This document shows positions 11,840-22,635 of a DNA stretch of 64,000 nucleotides, piece after piece. Made by a program: the position numbers and the translations under genes. Source of the DNA: Pollenia angustigena (taxonomy: Eukaryota; Arthropoda; Insecta; Diptera; Polleniidae); NCBI GenBank assembly GCA_930367215.1, contig OV884059.1:224191803-224255802 (forward strand), given 5' to 3'. Position 1 is the first letter of the stretch; each line of letters opens with the position of its first letter. The notes under the pieces are model-generated. The model had not been told where the DNA came from and ran no database searches. It saw only the letters and a list, made by a program, of their open reading frames with translations.

Positions 11840-12023
11840 ATGACTGAAGAGTTGGAGTTAAATGCATTACAAAACGGTGCAGATGGAATAGGAACAACAA
11901 ATAGCAGCAATTCAAAGGCTGAGTATTTGATACAACAATTAAATGCAACTAATTTTAAGAAATTGGCCTTATTTGTAGTCGTTGGCTTTATAGTCTATCA
12001 TGGCATTCTCAATTGGCAATACG
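11840..12023 (+). CDS. CASD1: CASD1-like exon 1
   Basis: Encodes residues 1-61 plus the first base of Gly62. It starts MTEELELNALQNGADG and ends with the signal-anchor helix. The donor is G|GTAAGTA at 12024. The start is chosen because it is the first in-frame ATG before the membrane helix and the length fits the family. Confidence 0.9.
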
Positions 12024-15000
12024 GTAAGTAGGGAAATATAAAATTCTGGTTAAAACAATTTATGTAACTTTTCTATGGATACGTCCGTATAACATTTCGT
12101 TTACAGGTAGTGACTCGTGCCAATGGCTTTTGTCCAAAGGACGTTTTAAAGGAGACAATGAGTGGCAGCCTTATGGTTGCATGATACATAAGTACACGCA
12201 AACGTAAGTTATTTAAATAACTACGATGTATGTATTTGTTATGCTGGTACGAGTACAAAATGAGTCATTTGTTGAGTTGTTGTTAAATAGTAAAAAACAA
12301 TAACTGCAGTTGTAGCTTTTTTTATTAATGCCCTTGCTTTAATAATTAATACAGCAATTGTCTAAATAAAACGAAGACCTTGTGTTCTTTTCTTATAAGA
12401 ATAATTGTTAATTGGTCAATGAATTTAATTGTTTGGTATTTGTTGAATAAAATCAAATTACATATTTTGAGATTCGTAAAACTGCTCTCGGCGGAGAAGC
12501 AGCTCGCGCGTCATTTGCATTATTTCTTAAAGCTAATCAGGCCGTCCTTGTTTGTCTGTCGTTGTTGCGTTTTAAGTCTCACCTGCCTTGGTTAATGGTT
12601 TGGCGTCGGATAACTGTACCGCGTTACGGGTTTTTTCGGAGATCGACATTAACCTTGTGATTTTGTAGACATTTTGAAAATATAATTTCTATAATTGGTG
12701 GAATTCCACTTGAAGTATAATTGAACGACGCAAGTATATTCTAGCGGGAATTGGCGATGGCGTTATGTACTAATATGTACCGGCCAAATAACTAGATGCT
12801 GTCGCAGCTAGGAAACTTAAATCGAAACAAACAAACAACAAATTACATATTTGGTTTTGTTGGAATCATAAGTCGTAACATAAAAAGAATAACAACGATG
12901 ATTATTTGTTTAATAAACTAAAAATATTTTTTACACTAAGAATATTTAAATTTCTACTTTTGTTTTTCGTTTCTAAAAGCGACACTCGCCGTTGTTTGCG
13001 CTATCTGGCATTTTGGAGCTACAAAAATCACTTTGTATTCATAGGCGACTATTCGATTCATCAATTGTACAAACAATTTATCAATCATTTACATCCCAGT
13101 GACGACGACAATGGCTCAATGTTGCTTCAGCCACCAATCGATACCGAGTTCGAAGATCGTAAATTAAATATGAGGGCAACATATATATTTGCTAATGAAG
13201 TCTCCGATATCTTACTCGAATCTCTCACAAAATTCGAAGATACCAAAGAAGTACGTGCCGTTTTTGTTGTCGGTTTTACGCACCGCAACTTTCTGAGCGG
13301 AAACGTAACCGAAGAACTTTTAAAACAATATGCAACAAACCTTACACGTCTCATGGTGCCATTCGATCATTTAGTTAATCAAAAATCAAAAGTTTTGTGG
13401 AAACTACAGGATCGTGTAAATGAAGATAAATTGCCTGAAATGTGGAAAATGGTTAAAAATGAAGATATTGATCGTTTAAATCGTGTGGCGCGTACGGTAT
13501 TTCGTTATACGGATGCTACAATTTGGGAATCGGCTTGGCATATATCGAATGGTCTAGTCGACAGCGCTGTTGATGGCTATAAACTATGTTCATTGGGTCT
13601 CAGACACTACGTACAATTGATGTTAAATATGTATTGTAATGATTATATGAATTATAATGACGGCAGTTGCTGTAGTAGTGCTGAACCTTATACTCTATTG
13701 CAGATTGTTACATATGCTGTGTTCGGTGTGTGGTATGTATCTTTCATTCTTATAGTTAAACATTTTTATACATATTAGAAAAACTGCGGATTTAATATTT
13801 AGAAAATAATAACATATCTTAATAACTAATTGGCTATGTTCCGGAAATCGAAACCGAGACAATTTATATTATTTGTATACCCTCCACTACTAGTGGTGAA
13901 TGGGTGGGGATATACTTAGTTTGCCATCCGTGTAAAACTTTTTTAATATTCATCTAAGATCCCATTAAGTATAATTATTCTGGATCCTTGAGTAATTCTT
14001 AGTCGATTTAGATATGTACGTCTGTCTGTTTATCTTGTGAAAACACGCTCACTTTCGAACAAATCAAAAGAAAAGAACAATATTGGTGTCAAATTATTTC
14101 CAGTTATCTCTAGCAGTTTGGGTTTAAAATCCAGCAAAATCGATTCAGAAGGATTAGAGCTACGAATCCAAATTTGGAACCACCACACTAAATAATTGAA
14201 AATTTTTTACAAAACTAACAGAAAACTAAAATAAATGGCGGAATATTATAAAATTTTGCATAAATGTTCACTATATGACTTGAAATCATACAACCAATTT
14301 TTATGAAGATCAGTCCACAATTTGCCATGGGTCTCAAATAAAGCCTACTCTCGGTAAACAGTTCAGTACGCCTTAAACCTTAACGAATAATGCTATTTTA
14401 ACGAAATTTAATGTGTCATAGTTTTATAAGACTTGAAATCACTCTGTCGAATTTCTTTCAGATCAGTCCATAATTTACCATAGACCCTATATAAAGCACA
14501 CTCTCGGAAAAAACCATAGTACGCGTAAAACTTTTCGAATAATAAAATGCAATAAAATTTGAAAAAGTTGTCTTGTCTATATTCTATGTGTTTATGAAGT
14601 CAGCTACTGTCTTGCTTTTACTGTTTTAATAACGTTTGAATTTTGAAATAATCACCCCTATTATGAAAGTCGACGTCGACACAAGTCGTCAGCACCTAAA
14701 CAGTAATGGTATTTTCTGAGTCGTTAGTGACAATAATCGATTACTATTGACAGTCAATTGATATTTTCTAAGGCGATTTAAGGTCGACTTCCGGTAGAAT
14801 TGTCCCTGTTTTAGTCGACAGTAAATTTTGCGACGACTCAAATGAAAGTTTAAAGAAATTTTAAATGAAATGTAAACATATTTATAAAATACGTTAAAAG
14901 TAAAAAAATGCTAATTTATTTATTTATTTATTTCATTCACAGTAATATATAAAAGCCTCCTAGGCCAATAATTTAAAAGAAGTATGGGCGCAAACAGCCT

Positions 15001-17833
15001 TATATTTATTAATAAACGTTAAAGCTATAAAGAATCAGAAAACTTACAGTAAAAATATCTCTTATCGAAAACATGGCAAAAATTTCTGAAAAAATTCAAA
15101 AATTGAAACAAACTCTACACTTTATTTGAAAAAGTTAAATGGTTAAAAAAAATATGTTGAAAAATAGCATAAATAGCGTTAAAAAGTGAGCTATAATGAT
15201 GAAGAACAAAAAAAATTTTTATAAAAAACCAAATTAATGTCAAAGTGATTTAGTCGTCGACTTGATGTGACAACAATTTAAAATAAATGTCGAAGTCGAC
15301 GACGCCTTACATAATAGGGATGAATATATACATGTGTTATATGTAAATATTCACTGGATAACTTTTGGTTTATTTCTAGTGAGTCTACATTTATAAAAAC
15401 AGTGTTCGAATAAAGTTGACCAAAAACTTGAAAAGTGTTTATGAATCCAAATTTTGATATTTTAATCAGGCTAAAGTTAAACTTAATTTTTATTTTTTTA
15501 AATTAATTCAATTTGTTAAGGGCATGGAGGAGTGTTAGTCATTTGATGATTTATTCTTACGGCAATGAAGAAAAGCAAGAGTGAAATTTATTTTGGTCGT
15601 TTTTGTATGAAGAATTTGCAGCATTCGCCAAACCGTGGCAAAACAATACTTAATAAACTTTAAAATTGTTGATATGGAGCAAATTTAATGCTTTTGTATT
15701 TAACAAATCACAAAAAATTTTGCGAAACAGGTTTTGGATTCAGAAAGGGGGTATTTAAACTATTTTTGCCCCACACCTAACTTAATTTTTTTTAAATATG
15801 TTCGGTTGTCCAATCCAATAATGAGCTGACAATGTGACGTTTAATCGACTTATGAAGGTGATACAATATTGTTAATATAAAAACAGTTATTATGACTTAA
15901 AAAAGTCATAATAACTGTGTTCATGTTAAAAAATTTTACTAGTAACAATTGTTACAAATTTGTAAAAATTTTTAGTAAATGAACACAGCCATTCATCTGA
16001 TATTTTTTATCCGACTTTTTATACTTCTAATATGTATTATATTTGAATTGGAAATGTGCAAATAATCGATTAATCAAAAATTTCAAATAATTAAAATTTA
16101 ACTAATCAGTTATTAGATAACTGATTAACCAAACTCTTTTATTTTTAATTACAAATCTTTTAAATAAATACATATATTCAAACTCGATTAATAAAATTTA
16201 AACTATGCAATTATTCAGAACTCTAATTTATAAGAAATGCTGATTATGCAGTTAATTGAAAAATTATCACTCTGATTAATCAAAAATCGCACATCCCACA
16301 TTTAAATACTTAAATTTTTGTATTATTGTAAAAGGTACAAATTTTTAATTTAATTTAAAATGATTACTCCATTTTAGCTTAATTTTAACTTGCGGTATAT
16401 TTTTGAGACGATGGCTTTTACATTTACGTGGGCATACCTTATACACACTGCTGCAAACAACACGCCACGACCTGCATACAGCGTCTATGACATCAACAAC
16501 AACAAATGGATCTTCATCATTAAGTTTCGTCGGTATGGACTACACTACACCCATAGTGGCGATGGCCATGTTGGGTATAATAATGGCCTATTTCTATATA
16601 TGCGATCGTACAAATTTCTTTATGAAAGAAAACAAATATTATTCGGAATTTAGCTTTTGGATACCGGTGGGTTATGTCTTTGCTCTTGGTCTCTTCTTTA
16701 CCGAAGATTCAAAATTTACCAAAGTCCTTAATCGTGATCAGTCAGATGAGCTGAAGGGTTGGATTTTGTTAGTGGTTTTGATTTATTATATGACGGGTGC
16801 TCATAGAGTGTTGCCCATTCACATGCATATAAAATTACTATTAAGTGGTTATCTATTTCATACAGGCTACACACATTTCTCCTATATGTGGCAAACTGGT
16901 AATTCGGGATTTGTGAGATTTTTCCAAGTAATTTTTCGTTTAAATTTCATGACAGTGATTCTGTGCTTTTGCATGAATCGTCCTTATCAGTTTTATTATT
17001 TTGTTCCTTTGCTATCATTTTGGATGTGTATTGTATATTTTTTACTCTCAGTACCACCACGTATAACTGCCCAATCAGTAGAGTCTAATCCTTTGCATTA
17101 TTTGTATTTGGTGGGTAAATTTGTGGGCTGCTTTAGTGTTGTTACCGTACTGTTTATGTCTGAAGTGTTCTTCGAGAGAATATTTGTTACCCGACCGTGG
17201 AAGGCTTTATTTGTCACCACCGACGATGACATACACGAGTGGTGGTATCAATGGAAATTAGATCGTTATACGGTTATGTTTGGCATGATTGCCGCCGGCT
17301 GTTTCCATATAGCTCAAAAGTACAGTATATTCGATGATAATAACCATGGAAATCTATTTTCCCGCAAGACTTCTATAACTGTTACTCTGTTGGCTTTGCT
17401 AGGCGTCGGCTTCTACACGGCCTTCTCATTTCTATGTCGCAATGAACAAAACTGTGAGGAAATTCACTCTTACATAGTCTTTATACCCATAGTCGGTTAC
17501 ATTATTTTACGTAACATATCGGGCATATTACGCACTCGTTATTCCACATTTTTTGCCTGGTTTGGTCGCATATCGCTGGAGCTATTTATCTGTCAGTATC
17601 ATATATGGTTGGCGGCAGATCGTCATGGTGTTTTAGTTTTACTCCCCGGTTTTCCTACTTTAAATATGATTATAACTTCGTTTATATTTGTGTGCGCCTC
17701 GCATGAGGTACATCGGATTACTCAGATATTACTGCCTTTTGCAGTACCCAATGACTGGAAGTTAGTTACACGAAATTTTTTAATATTTCTTATAATTCTA
17801 ATACCTATAGCTCATTCTGACGGCATGTTTTAA
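11840..17833 (+). CDS. CASD1: CASD1-like sialate O-acetyltransferase family protein (4 exons)
   Basis: Spliced exons 11840-12023, 12107-12203, 12980-13732 and 16378-17833 join in frame to about 829 aa (human CASD1 is 797 aa). All introns are GT-AG with good donors (GTAAGT, GTAAGT, GTATGT). Layout: short cytoplasmic N-terminus, one signal-anchor helix (about 40-58, KKLALFVVVGFIVYHGILNW), a lumenal SGNH-type domain (about 62-325) and a multi-span Cas1p-type acyltransferase membrane domain (about 330-829). In mammals the enzyme 9-O-acetylates sialic acid in the Golgi using acetyl-CoA. Conserved stretches include WQPYGCMIHKY, FIGD, LQDRVNEDKL, MYCND, DGSCC, VLNRDQSDELKGW, NRPYQFYYFVPL and SLELFICQYHIWLAADRHG. 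Oddity: the catalytic Ser of the GDS motif is Tyr118, and the His of the DGLH motif is Lys295, so O-acetyltransferase activity is doubtful. The family assignment is secure; the activity is not. Confidence 0.93.
12107..12203 (+). CDS. CASD1: CASD1-like exon 2
   Basis: A 97-bp exon encoding residues 62-93, SDSCQWLLSKGRF then WQPYGCMIHKYTQT, the family's conserved lumenal entry segment. Acceptor TTTACAG|G at 12106, donor AAC|GTAAGT at 12204. Intron 1 is only 83 bp. Confidence 0.9.
12204..12979 (+). other. Intron 2 of the CASD1-like gene
   Basis: 776-bp GT-AG intron. It contains a visibly GC-richer patch around 12480-12620 with no conserved frame; no transposon ends were recognised in it. Confidence 0.7.
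12980..13732 (+). CDS. CASD1: CASD1-like exon 3 (SGNH domain)
   Basis: Encodes residues 94 (split codon) to 344 and two bases of Cys345, i.e. almost the whole lumenal SGNH-type domain. FIGDYSIHQLY (about 114-124) corresponds to the mammalian block I FIGDSRIRQLF; SAVDGYKL (about 289-296) corresponds to the mammalian block V ESLDGLHL. DGSCC and the following helix precede the membrane domain. Reading past the chosen donor gives an open frame to 13778, but only the GTATGT donor at 13733 joins to exon 4 in frame and builds a continuous membrane helix. Confidence 0.9.
13878..14560 (+). repeat. Old mini-me/DINE-1-like relic in intron 3
   Basis: Starts with the TACCCTCCACTACTAGTGG / GTGAATGGGTGGGGATAT pair and continues with AAGATCCCATTAAGTATA, ATTCTGG, GTCGATTTAG and GTCTGTCTG, the order of the mini-me core. 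Later, two ATCAGTCCAYAATTTRCCAT-like blocks repeat at about 14310 and 14465. Heavily mutated, hence old. Confidence 0.6.
14656..15319. mobile_element. 664-bp MITE in intron 3
   Basis: Ends CCCTATTATGAAAGTCGACG (from 14656) and its inverted counterpart CATAATAGGG (to 15319), both followed inward by GTCGAC-rich sequence. A TTTA microsatellite occurs at about 14918-14940. Target duplication not resolved. Confidence 0.6.
15883..15918. repeat. Perfect 16-bp-stem hairpin
   Basis: ACAGTTATTATGACTT (15883-15898), a four-A loop, then the exact reverse complement (15903-15918). Intronic; function unknown. It could be the remnant of a palindromic element or cause local cruciform formation. Confidence 0.7.
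16378..17833 (+). CDS. CASD1: CASD1-like exon 4 (membrane acyltransferase domain)
   Basis: Encodes the last base of Cys345 and residues 346-829. It carries many hydrophobic helices and the Cas1p-type domain motifs MAYFYICDRTNFFMKENKYY, VLNRDQSDELKGWILL, FHTGYTHFSYMW, FRLNFM, NRPYQFYYFVPL, DIHEWWYQWKLDRY and FAWFGRISLELFICQYHIWL. The stop is TAA at 17831-17833. The acceptor at 16377 keeps frame with exon 3. Base use is more balanced than in the surrounding AT-rich DNA, as expected of a constrained exon. Confidence 0.93.
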
Positions 17834-18499
17834 GCAGGCCAATTGTTTATTTGTTGTTTTTATTTATTTCATTCTGAAACGGTTTTCAATTAAATTTTGT
17901 GAAGGATACGAAACGCTTAGTTTTATTAGAAATTTATTTAAACGTTTATTTAATAAAACACTTTATTAAATAAATTAAAATTTGCCTCAAAACGAAATTA
18001 AATGCAGTCAACAAAATGTTTTTGGCTTAGTTTTTTTTGTTCATTAAGCAAAAAAAAAATGGGTTTTTTTTAAAGAAGTATTCTTTAACGTTAATTAAAT
18101 TAATAAAAAAAATGAAAACACTTTTCTTAAACTCATGAAATAGAATTAAATAAGCAAATATTTCAGCCAATTTAGTATAAAGAAAGTTATAAACTCTTGT
18201 AAATTTAGAATTTTTAATTAAAACTAACTGAAAATTAATTAATTTCCTTTTTTACTATTCAATTACTCTGTAATTAATTTGTACTTATTATTAATTTCAC
18301 AATTTTTGTTTTTTCTTTAATTTAGCTTGGCTCAAGCATAAAATAAATAATGTTTATATGAAAAGGAACGATCAAGAACTTTTCAAATTAGTCAAAATCT
18401 CAAGAATCATTTTTTATTCAAGAACCCATCCTTTTTTTTTTGGTTAAAGCAACATATCAATTTCAAGGTAAGTGTTCTTAAGTACTGATAGGCTCTGAA
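17834..18499 (+). other. 3' UTR / downstream region of the CASD1-like gene
   Basis: AT-rich; candidate polyadenylation signals AATAAA occur near 17952 and again within about 20 bp, and AAATAAATAA near 18341. No further coding sequence. Confidence 0.5.
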
Positions 18500-19262
18500 T
18501 CACCTTTTGAGTCGATATAACGAGATAAAAAACGAAAATCTGTTATCACTTATAAAAATTAATATTTTCATGTATTTTATATTAAAATCTTTAAATGCGT
18601 TTTTCTCGATAACTATAAGAGTTAGAGCAAAAATAACGAAAATCTCTTATCTGTTATATGAAAAAACTTTAAATGCATTTTTCTCGACGAAAATCTGTTA
18701 TCGCTAATAAAAAAAAATTTTTTCATGAATTTTATATTAAAAACTTGAAATGCGTTTTTCTCGATAACTATAAGAGTTAGAGCAAATATAACGAAAATCT
18801 GTTATCGCTACTAAAAATTAAAAAACTTTAAATGCATTTCTCTCGGTAACTATAAGAGTTAGAGCAAATATAACGAAAATCTGTTATCGCTACTAAAAAT
18901 AAATTTTTTCCCGTATTTTATATGAAAAACTTTAAATGCATTTCTCTCGATAACTATTAGAGTTAGAGCAAATATAACAAAAATCTGTTATCACTTCTAA
19001 AAATTAATTTTTTCATGTATTTTATATTAAACACTTTAAATGCATTTTTCTCGATAACTATAAGAGTTAGAGCAAATATAACGAAAATCTGTTATCGCTA
19101 CTAAAAATTAAAAAACTTTAAATGCATTTTTCTCGATAACTATAAGAGTTAGAGCAAATATAACGAAAATCTGTTATCGCTACTAAAAATAAATTTTTTC
19201 CTGTATTTTATATGAAAAACTTAAAATGCATTTTCTCGATAACTATATGAGTTAGAGCAAAT
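18500..19262. repeat. Tandem array, alternating about 104- and 82-bp units
   Basis: The word AACTATAAGAGTTAGAGCAA recurs at 18611, 18766, 18848, 18952, 19056, 19138 and 19241 (minor variants). Intervals are 155, 82, 104, 104, 82 and 103. Short units lack the TTTTTTC...GTATTTTATAT block, so two monomer length classes are interleaved. Confidence 0.8.
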
Positions 19263-19297
19263 TGTAACGCTGTTTACTCTTCCAGCTGAGGTATTGC

Positions 19298-19775
19298 TAT
19301 GTTCATACGACGTTATAAACCACTCGTTTCGCTCGTTGAAACTAGTTTGCAAAACATGCTGTTCATACGATTCATTCCTGTTTCATTTTGACATTTTTTT
19401 TGTGTTGTTAGTGTGATTTTTTTTAAATAGATAAAAAAAAGTTAATAAAACTTAAACATATATTATTTAACACTTTTATTGATATTATTATGTTATAATT
19501 ATCACTTTATTTTATTAGACATCAATTTTTATTTTGTTTTTTTCTTTGTTTTGCTTTTTTTTGAGAGCTAGTTCAGATAAACTAACGATAAATGTTATCA
19601 AAATTGGAGATGATAGAACATTTTTCCTGTTTCGCAGCCTGTTTCAAAATGAAACGACCTGTTTCGCTCACAAAATTTTGTATGGGGAAACAAGTCGTTT
19701 CAATCATGTTTGGGGCGCGAAACAGGAATAAGAGAGCGAAACACGAATATTGCTGTCCGTGTGAACATGGTATAT
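19298..19775. mobile_element. Possible MITE with diverged TIRs
   Basis: The left ATGTTCATACGAC and right inverted GTGTGAACAT are similar inverted ends, each followed inward by CGTTTCGCTC. The interior has repeated TGTTTC / GAAAC words. Target duplication not resolved; the short open frames inside have no conserved motif. Confidence 0.4.
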
Positions 19776-19889
19776 GACTCAGTCTGTCCAGGGTCAATTC
19801 GAAGGTCTGCTTCCTTTGAAATGAAACACGGGATGTTTTCGTGTATGTTCGCTTACAATAATTTTAACAAAGCTTTATTTATGAAATCT

Positions 19890-20925
19890 TAATCTACGCT
19901 AAATACTTAGAACTAAGACGGCCTTCGGCGTGGCTGTAGACGGGAACGGGTGCTGAGGCACGTACGGCTGATGAAGTTAGGAAACGGCTAGATGTTGCTG
20001 GCAGTAGGCACGTACGGTGGCGTTCCGTGGGGCAGCGTTAAGTTACTGAGGATTCGATCTGGCAGAGAAGATAATAAACGGGTTCCGGTTACCGGTTGTT
20101 AGTATCTACTTCTACGATCGAAACTATGCCGAGTACGGAGCATTAGGTGCACCCCGTAGTTGACTGTACACATGACTAACTACTTCGCCTTGTTGGGCCG
20201 AGCGTTCGAACACAGGAGGATCTCGCAACCTCGGGTGTTCGGCTAACTACGGCCTCGGATAAATCGGTGGCTGACGGTCATCTGGTGACTAACTACGGTC
20301 TTAAATACTAAAAATTACTTAAAAATACTTCGGACACCAAGAGATTTAGGAGGTCTTGGCGTTCGGCTAAATACTATTTGGTTAATCAGGTTCGGTTAAA
20401 TACGGGTAACTTAATCAGGTTCGGTTAAATACGGGTTACTTAATCAGGTTCGGTTAAAAGCGTTTTGGTTAAATACTGGGAAGGGTACTTCGGGCACCAT
20501 ACTAAATACGGTTCTGGTAAATCAGGTTCGGTTAATTACGTTTTGTATTCAGTCGGCTACCGAATAAAATTCGGAGGCACCGGCAGTCGGCTGAACAGGA
20601 CTAACTACGGGTTTAGTGCTGGTTCATATTCACTACTGGTAAGAATACGTGGACTACTGGTTTGTATTCAGACGGCTACCGAATGAAATTCGGAGGCAAA
20701 GGCAGTCGGCAGAACATGACAAATAATACGTTAAATACTTGTTTGTATTCAGTCGGCTACCGAATGGAATTCGGAAGCACCGGCAGTCGGCGGAACACGA
20801 CTAATTACTGGTTAAAATACGGGCTTGTATTTAGTCGGCTACCGAATGGAATTCGGAGGCACCGGCAGTCGGCTAAATACGACTAACTACGGTTACTACT
20901 AACTACTGAGAGTACATACTGGGGT
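19890..20925. repeat. GC-richer block with two nested minisatellites
   Basis: Composition is visibly richer in G and C than neighbouring DNA. A 29-bp repeat (TAATCAGGTTCGGTTAAATA) starts at 20383, 20412 and 20441. A larger repeat (AGTCGGCTACCGAAT, then ATTCGGAGGCACCGGCAGTC) starts at 20551, 20670, 20751 and 20833. Words CTAACTACGG and AAATACGG recur throughout. Open frames here come from the repeats. Origin unknown: a retroelement terminal region or a foreign satellite fragment are both possible. Confidence 0.65.
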
Positions 20926-20956
20926 TGAGGGCAATATCTACTCTGTTTGTTTCGAG

Positions 20957-21772
20957 TAGAGTTGTGTCGTTCCGGAACGACCTAGTTCCATTGAACGATT
21001 CCCTAAAAGGAACGGTGCGGACTTTTTCAATAGTTCATTTTTTGTCGTTCCTCGTTCCGCAATTGCAATCCGTTGGATGATCACATGTATTTTTGTAGGG
21101 TTATTTTTTGTGTATTGATCAATGTTGCCGACTTTTGTGTATTTTTGTTGTGTCATATAAAAAATTTCTAATTAAATCAATTACTAATGTAATCCAAAGC
21201 AATATATTTTAGCATATACCACTCATTATAATTTGTTATTATGTTAAACAAACATTTTAAAAAACACATAATTCTTAAGCGGCCCATACACTTGCAATAT
21301 TATTGTATATGGTATTCGCCATATTATTTCCATTTTGTCCTATATTATGCAATAAGTCGCACATTGTTTTCATTCATTCAATAAAAAGGTGAATATTACC
21401 TATAGGAATAACATAAATAGCATTCTACAATGTTGTCAACACATTCTACTTTCTCTTCTTTGTGCAATAAAAATCAAAAATCTTTTGATTGTTGCCAATA
21501 TATTGTGGCATCACCGAATATCGCATACACATTGGCGATATAATTGCAAGTGTATGAACCGCTTTATGTAGGTAGTTGTTACGCCACAACATAAAAACAA
21601 ACAATAAGAAATATTTGATTGTTGACGTTTTAACGAACGACAGAGAAGTTTTTCGTTCCTCGTTCATTCATTGTTCAAAGTAAAAACCGGAACGATGAAC
21701 GAAAGGAACGACCTTTGATCTTTCGGATCGGTCGGAACGATTACACAAAAGGAACGATTTTGCCCAACTCTA
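20957..21772. mobile_element. hAT-like element with nested MITE
   Basis: The left end TAGAGTTGTGTCGTTCC and right end GGAACGATTTTGCCCAACTCTA are inverted and hAT-like (TAGAGTTGGGC type). The 8-bp flanks GTTTCGAG and CCTTCGAA are only partly alike, so the duplication is decayed or coincidental. GAACGA/TCGTTCC words are repeated near both ends. A TTA-flanked MITE (21278-21563) lies inside. Confidence 0.6.
21278..21563. mobile_element. MITE family C (TTA target duplication)
   Basis: TIRs AGCGGCCCATACACTTGCAA and TTGCAAGTGTATGAACCGCT. TTA flanks both ends (21275-21277 and 21564-21566). Related right ends occur at about 21780-21861 and 22640-22771. Confidence 0.75.
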
Positions 21773-21774
21773 CC

Positions 21775-22635
21775 TTCGAATATCACATACACATTGGAGA
21801 TATGTATAATATTAAACAATACGTAAAATTTAACAATTTTATTGCAAGTGTATGAGCCGCTTAACGCTTCACTTTCAGTCTCTCTAACGTCAACAATAAG
21901 TGAAAGAATGTTTTCTTAATCAAATTTTATCAAAACAAAACAAAAATTCATTTAAAACGTCAACATTTAAACTTTACTCTTTTTGAGAAATTATTTCAGA
22001 ATTTTAGCTTAAATTTTGATGCTTTTTTTATTTAAAAAGTTTTCCTTTTTTATTACATGAAATAAAGGTGGATTCATCCATGCGTTCCGAACAATAATTT
22101 TTTACTGACAGTGTTTTACAGAACGATTCATCCATTACGGAAAATTTGTCTGGAAAAACAAAGCTACCATATAGATTACAGATGTTAACAATTAAGGCCT
22201 AACCAGAATGTGAATAACGTGGCTTAAGCAACTGAGCGAATACATGTAAATCATATGTGTAAAACCATGTTGAACTTAAGGGAAATTTTTGTTAAATTTT
22301 ATGAAACTGTGATTTGCTTAAGCAAAGTGCGAAACTAATCGCACATTCCGTACGGAATCAAATGTTTTTTATTTTGTTTTTTTAAATGTATTTGAGAGGC
22401 TTTTTCCTTTTATTTTCAACAGGAGCTTAAGTTTGTTTATGCACAATCTGGTTGGGCCTTTATACAAATTATACAGCACAATTAGCAAATCTTAAATTGT
22501 TTTCTTAAAGTGTGTTAAAGAAAATGGACGAAAAAAGTAAAATTATTAAATTATTTTTTTTTATTTAATTATTCAGCAAAAAAAAAAAAAACAGTAATTT
22601 CAACGTTTATGTACAAATTAAAAAAAGTGGCAACT
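21775..22635. other. Intergenic repeats, no gene seen
   Basis: Begins with a 5'-truncated family C MITE (to about 21861) and continues as AT-rich sequence with no conserved frame. Confidence 0.5.

Larger units (their letters stand above)
13733..16377 (+). other. Intron 3 of the CASD1-like gene (repeat-filled)
   Basis: 2,645-bp intron between donor GTATGT and acceptor CCATTTTAG. It contains an old mini-me-like relic (13878-14560), a 664-bp MITE (14656-15319) and a 16-bp perfect hairpin (15883-15918). Confidence 0.8.

Noticed and set aside
11656..11910. 84-codon minus-strand frame overlapping exon 1
   Set aside because: A shadow of the AT-rich leader and exon 1, dominated by Phe/Leu/Ile from A-rich sequence, with no domain.
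13733..13778. Exon 3 read-through to the stop at 13778 as the true protein end
   Set aside because: It would remove the membrane acyltransferase domain; the GTATGT donor at 13733 joins exon 4 in frame and forms a continuous hydrophobic helix. An alternative short isoform is possible but unsupported.
18500..19262. CRISPR-like regular repeats
   Set aside because: Unit lengths vary, the 'spacers' are themselves repeats, and the context is eukaryotic.
20465..20886. Two Gly/Tyr-rich open frames of 73-74 codons
   Set aside because: They are translations of the minisatellite repeats in the GC-richer block and have no start context or homologue I recognise.
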